Assembly: GCF_018446385.1 (NCBI RefSeq) | Contig: NC_055998.1 | Span: 21,445,173-21,509,172 of the forward strand | Direction: 5' to 3' | DNA length: 64,000 nucleotides | DNA from: Zingiber officinale | Taxonomy: Eukaryota > Streptophyta > Magnoliopsida > Zingiberales > Zingiberaceae | Program-made: the position numbers and the translations under genes | The notes under the pieces: model-generated | What the model was told of the DNA's origin: nothing | Databases searched by the model: none | Seen by the model: only the letters and a program-made list of their open reading frames with translations | In this document: piece by piece, positions 11,566 through 21,753 of the stretch | How positions within the stretch are numbered: the stretch's first letter is position 1 | Layout: the number at the start of each line of letters is the position of its first letter

Positions 11566-13389
11566 TGTTAGTTAGAGCCCTAGAGCCAATCATTCGATGA
11601 TTGTATTATGAACTTATTGTATCATATTCATATATATATATATGAATAAAGGCATTTGTTTTGGTTATTATACTTACTTGTATTGGTGTCAAATAAACTA
11701 AGTATAATAGCGTCCTTGAGTAGAAGGTTCTCACCTGTATCAATCGGTTAGTTAAACCGATAGTGAGATGATATAGGGAACACTACTCTTAATCATTCCT
11801 AATCGAGTGTTAACATTCAGGGACAATGTTCATGCAATAAGACTAGCATGTAGGTCAACTCGATGACTTGATCTCACAAGTCATGGATATAGAGATATCA
11901 AGTTGACGCATGAGTATGCATTGGAGAATGTATACTGAATGACCCGCCATGAGAAAGTATCATGGATCGTTATATGAGTGTCATATACTTTCTCATGTGG
12001 CTATTAGTATAACTACTAGTCCTTAGACCTGAAGTTACCATGGTTCCCTACCTAAGGAGTTATGTACTTTGGTTTCGTCAAACGTCACCCGTAACTGGGT
12101 GGACTATAAAGGTGATTACTAGATATGTAACGAATTATGCAGAGGGATGTGAATGATGTAGATGGGATCTATCCCTCCTATATGATGGGAGCGACATCGA
12201 TATTCTTGATAGAGTGAGACCACGAAGTGCATGGTCATGCCCAAATGAGTCAATATGAGATATTGAGCTCATTTGATTTAGTGAGTCTACTTAGAGTTCA
12301 AGATTTAGATTGATTAGAGGATGACACGGTCTATGTCTCACATTGATCAATCTAGATGTCTTGGATAGAAGGACACTTGTCATATATTGTGAGGAGTCAC
12401 AATTAGTAGTCACAAAGTGATGTTGGATCTCAACATTCTTGTAACTTGGGTAGTAATGATGTATTGCTAGATACCGCTCGTTACTTATGCTCCTAAATGG
12501 GTTTAGGGGCATTGCCAACGTTACAAGAACCTATAGGGTCACACACTAAGGACAATTAGATGGAGATTAGGTTCATATGATGAACCAAGAGGATTAGATT
12601 CATTTGATGAATCAAATTGGATTAAGAGTAATCATAATTGGGCTAATTGAGTTGGACTCAAGTTGATTCATGTGTTCAATGAGTCTAATTTAGATTATGA
12701 CTCATTGAATCGATTTAATTAAATGAATTAGATTCATTATATTAAATTGGCTTGAATTAAATGGTTGGATTAGATCAACCATGAGAGAGATTAAGTCAAG
12801 TTTGACTTGACTTGAGAGGAAGATGAAGAGTCAAGTTTGACTTGACTTTATGTCACCTCATTGGTGAGTTGGCATTGAGTGGGCCAATGATGATGCTCCA
12901 CATCATCATGGTTGCTTAAGTCGGATGCCACCTCATGGGAGTTACCAAGAGTTGTGACTCTTGGCATTCCATGGAGGTTACAACTCCTCTTAATGTGGCC
13001 GGCCACATCAATTGCAAGATGAGTTTCATTTTTGTGAGTAATTCTCATTCATTCCATCATCTTCTTCCTCAAGCTCTCCCTCTCCTTTCTTGGCCGAACA
13101 CCATAGGTGCTAGCACACCTTTGTTTGGTCCCCTCCACCTAATTTTGTTCGTGTGCATACTTCTAGAGGATTGTCTACCTTGACAATCTTGAGATCCGGC
13201 AAACCGTTGGACTAGTGGGATAGTGAAGGGCATCGCATCGAGGGTAACGCTCTTATCTAGTGTAGATCTAGACTTTAGAAACTCGTACTCGTATTTTGTT
13301 TTATTTTTCCTTCGCACGGATCCGGTGGCGGGGGTTTCAGGGTTTCCGCGACGCGAAAAAGCGGTTTTCGCGGCCCGAAAGACCCAACA
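11566..13389 (+). mobile_element. 1.8 kb solo LTR nested in the solo LTR
   Basis: TGTTAGTTAGAGCCC at the left and GAAAGACCCAACA at the right, flanked by CTACT at 11561-11565 and 13390-13394. It was inserted 20 bp downstream of the host LTR's TATA box. No coding domain is present; the short ORFs inside are not supported. The GC-rich tail (13310-13389, GCGACGCGAAAAAGCGG) contrasts with the AT-rich body. Confidence 0.9.
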
Positions 13390-13795
13390 CTACTTACAAC
13401 AACAATTTCTACAAGCAATCTTCGAAGTTGCGCTCTATGCCGAAATGACTCAATGACGCTCAGCTGCTATTCTGACAATCGACGACTACTTCCATCATCT
13501 TTTGTATTGTCAGTATAATCTTTTAAGTTCAATACTTGTATTTACTTATTTGTAAAGATTCTCAAGCTTATAGTGATTGCCCACCGAAAGATATCAACGA
13601 TCGCGGGCCTTGGAGTAGGAGTTGCCACAGGCTCCGAACCAAGTAAAAGAAATTGTGTTAGCGATTGCATTTGGTTCTTTCTTTATTTCCACTGTATACT
13701 TACTTTGAGTTTTACGAAACGAACGAATTAGCCACGAGCGCTATTCACCCCCCCCCCCCCCCCCCCCCTCTAGCACTTTTCGATCCTACAGTTAG

Positions 13796-14427
13796 ATCAC
13801 ATTAAACCTAACTTAACTTTCTTTGTCATTCATCAAAATTTGAGTTAGATCGTTAGTATAACCTATACCAACATATTTATCCTACAAAACAAAGTTAGCA
13901 CAATATAACAGGATAGTAGTAGTAATTAGATCATGTCTCCTCAAGACCAGGATCTAGTCAAAATCTCATCTTAGGTTTTCCAAATAGACCTAAGCTAGAT
14001 CGACGCTTATAGTTCCCTCAACCGGGAATGCGTCCTCACTAATCTCTCCTCCAGTTGCTTACTTTTTACTTACCAACTGCAGTCGGTTACTTTTTACTTA
14101 CCAACTACAGTCGGTTAACTTGCCTTTGACCCACCAAGTATTCCCGGCTGTTGTCAGGTCCCGCGGACCCAACTGAATTTCGACCGATTGTCAAGTCCCG
14201 CGGACCAACCTAGACATCTCGCTAGATATCGGATCCCGTGAACCTATCTGGACTTCCAACCAACTATCGGATCCTACAAACCTAGCTAGATTTCAGCCTA
14301 GTGTCAGGTCCTTTAAATCCGTCAACTCCTACACACTTGGTAAAGTAATTTGACCGTAAATACTTTAACTTTAATCTACTTATCATTCATCAAAATTTGA
14401 GTTAAATTATTAGTGCAAATTGTACCA
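13796..14427 (-). mobile_element. antisense copia LTR, complete copy plus start of a second
   Basis: On the minus strand a sequence starting TATTGGTACAATTTGCAC at 14427 runs through a segment with GGTTGAGGGAAC (reverse of 14015-14026) and GCTAACTTTGTTTTGTAGG (reverse of 13877-13895). These match conserved parts of the LTRs at 6657 and 10708. A second LTR start, TTGGTATAGGTTATACTAAC, follows at 13868 and is interrupted by the solo LTR at 13796, continuing at 7963-7907. It also abuts and truncates the pararetrovirus fragment. Confidence 0.65.
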
Positions 14428-14445
14428 ATAATTTTTCTTATTTAG

Positions 14446-15330
14446 ACATGCCAAAGATAAATGGTCAAGTTCATTTCAAGCAAAACAAGTAATTGTATTA
14501 GCATAAGTCTTCTTTGGTTTAAATTTTCTTGCATGTTTTTCTTTATTTAGATATGACTTCTTTTCTCTACTTTTTCTAACATAATATGTTTTCTTTGGTC
14601 TGACTGTCTTTGGATTTGGCACGAATTGTCTAGGAGATATTATTGGAAGACTTTTATATTTGTTTTGTTATTTATTCTAAGAGAGTTCATATTGTTAAGG
14701 TGTATATATTTGACTACAAAATCCATATTATTGATTTTTAAGTTGTTTCTGTATATGGATATAGGTATATTTTTCTTTTAATATTGAAATAATATATTGA
14801 ATACGTACACCAATATTATCGTATTGTGGTTCTAAGCCTTATATATTTCTTTTCCTAGATCTCTATGGAGTTTACTAAATAATCTTTCTCTTAATTCTGT
14901 ATTGCAGTAGTTTTTGGATACAACCATTAGGGCTAGAAAATCGTTACAAAATGGCTTAATCCAGTTTTAGCTAAACAGTTGTAGTTGTTCTAAATCTCTC
15001 ATGGCTTCTCATTGTCTTATGTCTAAGCCTATATTGGCATCTCTTGTTGTGAATGGCCTAATGGTATAACAAAAATTTTAAGATGTTGTTTCCTTGAGAA
15101 GTTATGCAAGCAATTTCTTCAAGATAAGTAGTTTTATAAGCTTCCCATACTGCTTGAGCTACATCGCCTAAGTAATTTTTACCTACTTTTATCATAGCTT
15201 CGCCAAATTTTATGTCTAATTTATGTCTGGCTTAGTAATTTCTTTTTATAGAGACTATCCATTGTTCTAAATATGTATCATATATTTGGATATCATCACA
15301 TTACTCAATATTTAATAATACTGAATTTTT
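14446..15330 (-). pseudogene. pararetrovirus coat-protein region with zinc knuckle
   Basis: The minus-strand translation shows a helical, charged segment with the short words VGKNYLGD and QAVWEAYKTTY (about 15100-15200). It is followed by a Lys/Arg-rich tail and a CCHC knuckle at 14446-14487 with spacing C-x2-C-x4-H-x4-C. In the knuckle the second Cys codon is now TGA. Other stops lie upstream and the frame changes more than once. The same architecture occurs in caulimovirid coat proteins, whose basic tail and knuckle bind nucleic acid. No intact product is possible. Confidence 0.65.
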
Positions 15331-15929
15331 ACCGAAGTAAGTAATTTCTAGGGGTTGATGCTTTCCTATTGTTCTTAATAAGGGATTATTATTCATGTAA
15401 GGAGTAATCCTTGTTCTTGGAGGATGACCTTCTCCATAATCCATAGTTTTAATAAAATTTCCAGGATATCTTACTTGAAGAGGTTATGGCATAAAGTTAC
15501 TGGTGCTACTTGATTCAGCTAGATTCATTAAATTGACATATGAGAAATATTCTTTCTTTTGATCAATAATATTATGATCTTCATCAAAATATAGCATTCA
15601 TTCTGGTTCTAATTTTTTTGTGTGTGAGGTCAAAAGTCTCTAATTCTTGTAAATCCTCATTAGTGAAATATATAGCTATTTCAGCTAGGATATAGACATA
15701 TCATTTAAGTCATCATAAAAATTGATCTGAGTATTTTTATTTTGGCTTGTACTGGTGGGCTGTGATATGGGTATGTATTCTATGTTCATTAGGTTCATAG
15801 TAGTGTGGTTTTCATCATTGGTTTTCTCTTGTGAGGTAGAAGGTTTGTAATTATGAAATCCTACTATAGAATTACCATGTCTGTCTTGATAAATGAGAGA
15901 TTCCATGGGTTGTAAAGTCTGGGATTGTG

Positions 15930-16560
15930 TATTTAATTCTAAAGTTAAAGGCCAGTTTAATCTGGCAAGTATGTTAGAGGAAAACTCTTTGGTTTTAAGA
16001 AAGCAATCCCTTTTGTGGTAAGTGTTTCGGTAATATTGTTTATTTGTACTTTAAAACTATTATTAATATTAGGAATTATTTTTCCTAAAAAATTATGTCT
16101 ATTTGTATATTATATTTCTGAAAATCTCCATAGCCTCTGGCTTGAACTGATATTTTAATATATTTAATAAAATCGAGTATGGTCATATTAAAATTTGGAC
16201 AGAAATAGGTAATGCCTAGGTTACTAGGCATATCAACTTCTATGAGTCCAATTACTATCTTCTCTATATCAGAAAATATAGAGTCATAGAGTACTAAGAA
16301 GACTTTAGCTCATATACTTTTTCTAGTAAGTTCTCTAAGACCAAATACAATTAATCCTAAATGAATATAATTATGTTTTCTTTGTAGGAGTGCTTTTGCT
16401 GATTCTTCAATCATAAGAGTAAAACATTCTTCTCCTCCATTAGGTAAATGGAGTGGTTGTATCCTATGATATCTATATAAGGCTATAGAGAAGGATAATA
16501 GTCCTTGGTTATATAACCTTCTTATGTTAAGAGTATTTAGTTGTTCATTAGAAAAAATGT
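15930..16560 (-). pseudogene. pararetrovirus movement-protein (30K superfamily) region
   Basis: The minus-strand frames carry a stretch with EVDMPSNLG, then FIKYIKISVQARGYGDF (about 16110-16250), followed by a region ending near TLTTKGIAF. The spacing and the RGY word fit the 30K-type movement domain of badnavirus-like polyproteins, which modifies plasmodesmata for cell-to-cell spread. An in-frame TAG interrupts it near 16308 and a TAG with frame loss occurs near 16090. Between this and the coat region a 73-codon open stretch (15685-15906) with many Asn, Ser and Thr looks like the linker. Confidence 0.68.
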
Positions 16561-17152
16561 CTAAATTTTGTTCAATATTTATAAGTTAGAAATTTTGTTC
16601 AATATCTATAAGTTCTTCTAATTGATGTGTAGCAATATTGCTTAAGGATCTCCTAGGTACTATTGATAATTTCCTATGTGGGTGTCTTAAAGTTTGTGAG
16701 AGTCCTGTAAACACTTCAGTTTATGTCCTTGTGTGTGGATGTGCATCCATTAGTACTAGGGTTCTTATCTATAGTATAGGTAAGAAATTTATATGCAGTT
16801 GGTGACTACCTAGGAACTATCTTTTCTAAAGACAGTTTACTAAGGTCTTTGTTTAAGTTTCCTAAAGCTTATCTAACATTGTTGGTTTGAGTATTTTTGT
16901 AAAGATGGTTTTCAATTGTTAATAGTTGAGTTTCTAATATCATGAATTGGTAATGTAAATGAGTGAGTAAAGCTAAAATGGTATTATTCTATTGGACTAA
17001 TATTTGATCACCTTGGACTACTAGTGCGGAGTTATAGTAACCAGTATCTTTTGTTTAAGAAAATTGTTGAGAAAAGTCGAGGACTTCCTCGTAATGAGTA
17101 TTCTTGTTTCGTATCTTGTTCATATAAGTTGTAGGTTCCTTGAAATCTTAAG

Positions 17153-17164
17153 ACTCTTATACCA
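17153..17164 (-). other. tRNA-Met primer-binding-site-like motif
   Basis: On the minus strand TGGTATAAGAGT, 10 of 12 identical to TGGTATCAGAGC, the complement of the initiator tRNA-Met 3' end used by caulimovirids and copia elements. It lies upstream of the movement-protein region, about 600 nt away in the sense direction. This supports a pararetrovirus leader, but the motif is also common in LTR elements. Confidence 0.5.
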
Positions 17165-17269
17165 ATTTTTTTTTGCTTTTTATCAAAGTATTTTTACCCT
17201 TATTATCGAAGCTTTATATTGATTTTATATGCTTAGGAAATTTGTTGTGAACAATAATCATGAACAGTA

Positions 17270-18090
17270 AAAAGTGAACTATGTAGTTGCTACAACTATG
17301 TAATAGTTGTTACAATTGTGTAGTAGTTGTTATAACGATGAAAAGCTACTACAATGGTGCAGTAGCTGTTACAATGGTATGTTACAGTAACTGCTATAAC
17401 TATGCAGTAGCTGCTACACGATGCAGTAACTGCTACAAAGGTTTAGTAGCTGCTACAAAAATACAGTAGTTGCTACAAAATGTGCAATAGTTACTACAAA
17501 GGTGCATAGTTGTAGCAGTTATTGTATCGTTGTAGAGGCTGCTATAACGATGCAGAAGCTACTATAATGGTGTAATAGCTGTTACAACGGTACGGTGCAG
17601 TAACTGCTATAACAGTGCAGTAGCTACTACAAAGGTACGGTAGCTGCTACAAAGGTACAGTAGCTAATACAACTGTGCAATAGCTGCTATAAAGTAGTTA
17701 CACTAATTGTTACACGTTGCTGCAACTACTATATAGTTGCTGCTAGAACGTATAGCAGTTATTATGTAGTAGCTGATATAATGTTATAGCAGCTACTGTG
17801 CAGTAGTTGTTACAACATTGTAGCAGCTACTATGCAGTAGCAGCTATAATAGTACGGTACAGCAATTGCTACAACTATGCAGTAACTACTATAACGGTAT
17901 AGTAGTTGATACAACAGTGCAGTAGTTGATACAACAGTATGATGCAATAACTGCTATAAGGTACAATAGCTGCTATAACTGTATAGTAACTGCTATACAG
18001 GTGTAATAACTACTGCAATGTATAACAATTATTATATAGTAACTTATAATGTTATAGTAGTTACTGTATATAATAGCTGCTATATAGTTA
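17270..18090. repeat. degenerate minisatellite built on GCAGTAGCTGCTACAA
   Basis: About 820 bp made of variants of GTAGTAGTTGCTACAA, GCAGTAGCTGCTACAA, GTAGCAGCTACTATGCAG and so on, roughly 20-24 bp per unit. The unit contains the near-palindrome TAGCAGCTGCTA, so both strands read almost alike and long hairpins are possible. Units are diverged (CAG/TAG, GCT/GTT changes). No gene. The short ORF 17287-17469 is a by-product of the repeat. Confidence 0.9.
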
Positions 18091-18190
18091 TATCATCTTT
18101 AAAAAATTAATATTATAATCATTGTTGTATCTAATCATAGGAAATATAAATGAAAATTTTATTTTAATTCGAGAGAAAAATAGAAAAAAT

Positions 18191-18192
<2 letters not shown>

Positions 18193-18235
<43 letters not shown>

Positions 18236-18289
18236 TTTGATATCCTGCGCGCTCGCACAGTGCGCGACTGTGTGCGCTCGCAAGATATC
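18193..18289. repeat. (TA)n tract followed by a 51-bp GC-rich hairpin
   Basis: A run of about 18 TA units ends near 18230. At 18239-18289 follows an inverted repeat: GATATC CTGCGCGCTCGCACAGT, loop GCGCG, ACTGTGTGCGCTCGCAA GATATC. The arms are 23 bp with about four mismatches. It is a conspicuous GC-rich island in very AT-rich DNA and may be the end of a small transposable element; no matching partner end was found. Confidence 0.75.
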
Positions 18290-18362
18290 ACTGGTTTTAG
18301 TTTTTTTAAAAAAAAAAATTAATTAAAAAAAATAATTAAAAAAATTTTTAAAAAATTTATTT

Positions 18363-18660
18363 CTAGGGTTCAGGCTTTAGGTTATAGTATCAAAGTTTTT
18401 TTTTTTTTTTTAGATTTTACCTCTAGGGTTCAGGCTTTGGGTTATAATATCAAAGCTATTTAGGGTTCAGGCTTTGAGTTATAGTATCAAAGCTATTTTT
18501 TTTAGATTTTACCTCTAGGGTTCAGGCTTTGGGTTATAATATCAAAGTTATTTTTTTTTTTAGATTTTACCTCTAGGGTTCAGGCTTTCGGTTATAGTAT
18601 CAAAGCTATTTTTTTTTTTTAATTTTACCTCTAGGGTTCAGACTTCCCAATTAGGTTATA
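18363..18660. repeat. tandem repeat, unit about 60 bp, TAGGGTTCAGGCTTTGGG
   Basis: Six copies of TAGGGTTCAGGCTTTGGGTTATAGTATCAAAG separated by poly-T and AGATTTTACCTC; one copy lacks the T-rich spacer. Differences are a few bases per unit. The TAGGGTT word resembles telomeric repeat but is embedded in a longer unit. Confidence 0.88.
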
Positions 18661-18670
18661 GTGTTTGGTT

Positions 18671-18919
18671 TTAAAAAATAAATAAATAAAATTAATTTAA
18701 GTATTTATTGAGTATTATAATATGTTGAAGGGATATATTAATGTATTAAAAATTTATTTAATCAAATATTAATTTTTTTAATTTAAAATATTAAAAAATT
18801 TAAAAAAAATTAAAAAAAAATAAAGTTATTAATTGATCTCTTGCGCGATACGTACAGTTATATATTATGTATGTCACACAGAAGATTAATACTATGTATA
18901 TATATATAATTTTATCATG

Positions 18920-18970
<51 letters not shown>

Positions 18971-19020
18971 ATCGCGTGGATACAAAATCTTACAGATTCT
19001 CATGTGGCCCCAGGTCATTC
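18671..19020. other. AT-rich spacer with (TA)n microsatellite
   Basis: A/T runs up to 18840, then TATATA at 18896-18906 and a longer (TA)n at 18924-18964. No gene or domain seen. It forms the boundary between the repeat block and the reticulon gene. Confidence 0.75.
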
Positions 19021-19050
19021 TACTACGCTCGATCTAGAATATTCTACCGT

Positions 19051-19125
19051 TCTACGTGCTGCCGAGCAAGCCTTACTTCGTTAGCCGTCCTACGTGTCGC
19101 CGAACAAGCCTGTTCTTCGTTAGCC
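19051..19125 (+). promoter_or_regulatory. duplicated 37-bp element upstream of the reticulon gene
   Basis: Two imperfect direct copies (19051-19087 and 19089-19125) of CTACGTG..GCCGA.CAAGCCT...CTTCGTTAGCC, about 390 bp before the start codon. Each contains ACGTG, the core of ABRE/G-box sites bound by plant bZIP factors; a further GTGACGTG follows at about 19129. No clear TATA box is visible. The regulatory role is inferred. Confidence 0.45.
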
Positions 19126-19515
19126 TTCGTGACGTGACCAGGCCGGGCTCATCATATTTGCCACTTGGCCGGCAACGATTAGTTAAGTTACTGCGCTGGG
19201 CCGAATGCGGAAGCGAACTTCCAAGTGACGGATACCGCCACGCGTCCGTACGTTCGTTGGATAGGGCTAACGAGATCGTATCCTGAGTCGTGTCGCGTGA
19301 AAGAATGTGATCGAAGAGAAGCGATGCAGCACCACGCACGCAGTGCGACTAGTAAACGGCGCCGTTAGAGAAAACGGAGCGCCTTCGTGGAATCCGCCCC
19401 GGTTAGGGTTCGACGGTCATGACCAGGTAAAACCTGCCCTCCTCGCAATGAATCCATTTCAAAAATCTCAGAAATTTGAGAGAAGGAGAGAGGGCTTGAG
19501 GACACGAGCTCGGCG

Positions 19516-20871
19516 ATGGCGGAGAACAAGGAGTCGGTGTTCGATCAGATAAAGGAGAAGTTCCACGGCGCGGACGACTCCTCGTCGTCCGACGACGAGA
19601 AGTCCAAGGTGGTGGCGGCGGCGGAGGCCGCAAAGGCCAAGATCTTCCGCCTCTTCGGTAGGGAGAAGCCCGTGCACCAGATCTTGGGCGGCGGAAAGCG
19701 TACGATCTTTGATTGTTTCCTTATTCTTTGTGTCTTTTTTGCTGGTTTGGAATTGCCTATAATTGGATCTCTTTAGATCAAAATCGAGTGTGGTCTTGGC
19801 TACCGTGATCTTGAAGATCTAACTGCCTGATCTCTGACGTGTATGGTTTTCGTTGGATTTTGCATCGATTGAACACATACATATATGTGGATGAATCTGT
19901 TTTTATTTATTTATTTATTTATTGATGACGAGATCGATCTCCATACATTTTTGGGATTCATCTGTTCATGAACCCTACATATTTGAATGATCCTCCTATC
20001 CAGAAGTACTTTGTTGATTTGACCGATCATAGACTCTACATTGGCGAATCATTTGCAGCTGCTGATATTTTTCTATGGAAGGACAAGAAAGCTTCAGCTG
20101 CTGTTCTTGGTGGAGCCACAGCAATCTGGATCTTGTTCGAGCTTATGGAGTACCATTTGCTTACTTTGGTCTGTCACTTGCTTATCTTGTCTCTTGCTCT
20201 CATTTTCCTCTGGGCCAATGCTACGCATTTGATTACCAAGTAAGACAACTATCATTAATTTTGTTACCTCTTGCGTGATGAATTAGATTGAATTTGATTT
20301 CTCAATTATCGTTGATTGCAGGTCTACTCCACACATTCCTGAGGTGAGCATTCCTGAAAAATTGGTTGTGGACATTGCTCTTTCTCTGAGATATGAGATC
20401 AACTGTGGCCTTGCCGCTTTGAGGGAAATTGCATCCGGACGTGATTTGAAGAAGTTCCTTGCTGTATGCAACATTTTCAATATCTAATATTTGGATCTCT
20501 TTTTTCTTTAATTTGTCCTGATTAGTCTTGTGGATTCAGGTGATTGCTGGACTATGGGTTCTCTCGATCATTGGGAACTGTACCAATTTGGTGACATTGA
20601 TATATATCGGTAATGAGTATTCAAAATTTTATTTTCTTTTAATTGCTCCTTTTACCTTGCCCATTGCATCTGAAACTGTTCTTTCATGTTTCTTGATGAA
20701 GTTTTTGTCACACTTCACTCTGTACCTTTCTTATACAACAAGTATGAAGACGAAGTCGACACATTTGCAGAGAAGGTAACAATCGAATTTAAGAAGCAAT
20801 ATGCCGTAGTTCATGCCAAGTATCTGAGCAAGATACCAAGAGGTCCATTGAAGGACAAAAAGTTCCAGTAG
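19516..20871 (+). CDS. reticulon-like protein (RTNLB family), five exons
   Basis: ER membrane-shaping protein. Exons joined by consensus GT-AG sites with matching phases: 19516-19699, 20059-20239, 20322-20463, 20540-20609, 20702-20871. They give 747 nt, 248 residues. The acidic/Ser-rich cytosolic N terminus ([18 protein letters not shown], with a run of Ser and Asp at about 20-27) precedes the reticulon domain. This starts at the GGGKPADIFLWK motif (about 58-69), followed by two long hydrophobic hairpins (about 73-118 and 165-205), the conserved YNKYEDEVD and a C terminus rich in Lys ending KDKKFQ. Length and layout are those of plant RTNLB proteins, whose hairpins wedge into the outer leaflet and curve ER tubules. 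The exon 1/2 junction splits the Pro codon of the GGGKPAD motif, confirming the splice. No break; probably functional. The exact paralogue is not assigned. Confidence 0.93.
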
Positions 20872-21753
20872 CTGTAAATCTTCATGTTTCTAGTCGGTCT
20901 TGGTGGTTGTTGTGGGCTATCATTTTCTTTTTGGCGATTTATTGTTCTTTTTGACGAACCATGTCTGGATTTTGATACTTGTACTATGGTGGTTCGTGGC
21001 AGTTCTTTCTTTAACTAATATGGGCCATACAATATACCGGTGTGCCAACCATTGGTACATAACTTATCATTTATGCCAAATTTTGATTATGCTTGCTGGA
21101 TTTGTGTTATAGTTCATTTAAATTCCTTGTTTATGTTTAATTTTGGCGATGTTGGGATGATAATGGATGGGTTCGTAAGCATTATGTTGGGATGATAATT
21201 TATGTTTAAACTCTGTGAGGTCGGATCATCTATAAGATGATCATCTATAAGATTGTGTTTTCAGATTTCCCCTAATAGTCGGGGTGTGAAAATCAATACC
21301 ATATCTATTACAATAATCATCACATTTAAGTATTATCTGTGCGGATTTGTATTATCTGTGCTAATCCGTCGTAGAAGCAGCCGCGTTGGTGAGACTAGAG
21401 GAACTGAAGGGAAAAGAAGTGGTAATTAGCTTCGATTAAAGTTCTCGCCAGAGTTTTTTTTCACCTTTTAAATGACCCTTTCTTATGTTCGGCAAAAATA
21501 CCAAAAAGAACTTCGATTTCTCGGAAACAGAAAAACACAATCAAGTTTTTTAACACTACCATATAGATTCTTTAAAATGCCAAATTACCCTTTAGTTCAA
21601 TCAGTTACATGTAAATTTTAAATGACCCTGTAGTTCAAATTTATTTTTATCCTATAAATTTATACTCCTAATCTTTTTAGAGTGGTTTCTTCTTTATCAC
21701 AGTTAATCCTTGTCAATTATATTATGTAGATCAAATAATATATATATATATAT
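20872..21753 (+). other. 3' flank of the reticulon gene
   Basis: 3' UTR and intergenic sequence with no further gene. It is T-rich to about 21200, with several AATAAT/AATAA-like words. The short ORF 20900-21112 is not supported by any domain. The segment ends in a (TA)n tract (21738-21753) into which the Mutator-like element inserted. Confidence 0.6.

Larger units (their letters stand above)
7969..13790 (+). mobile_element. solo copia LTR split by two nested LTR insertions
   Basis: Begins TGTTGGTGCGGGAAGCATCC and ends CGATCCTACA, flanked by GTTAG at 7964-7968 and 13791-13795, so the ends are real. No internal region or second LTR belongs to it, so it is a solo LTR left by LTR-LTR recombination. 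Its own sequence is 7969-8076, 10708-11565 and 13395-13790, about 1.36 kb. It carries the AACCCTAGG repeats (10750-10900), a GATCGGTCGACC palindrome cluster (11140-11480), a TATA box TATAAAAA at 11539 and a poly-C run of about 21 (13748-13768) just before the 3' end. Sister family of the LTR at 6657. Confidence 0.92.
14428..17164 (-). mobile_element. endogenous plant pararetrovirus fragment (Caulimoviridae), decayed
   Basis: Read on the minus strand from 17164: a 12-nt match (two mismatches) to the initiator-tRNA-Met primer site, then about 600 nt without a clear domain, a movement-protein region, a linker, and a coat-protein region ending in a CCHC zinc knuckle. This is the order movement protein, coat protein found in badnavirus/tungrovirus-like and some endogenous caulimovirid genomes. 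Protease, RT and RNase H are absent because the fragment stops at the antisense LTR boundary. Every reading frame is interrupted by several stops and shifts. It is an old genomic copy. Assignment to the family rests on the movement-protein pattern plus the zinc knuckle; genus is not resolved. Confidence 0.72.
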
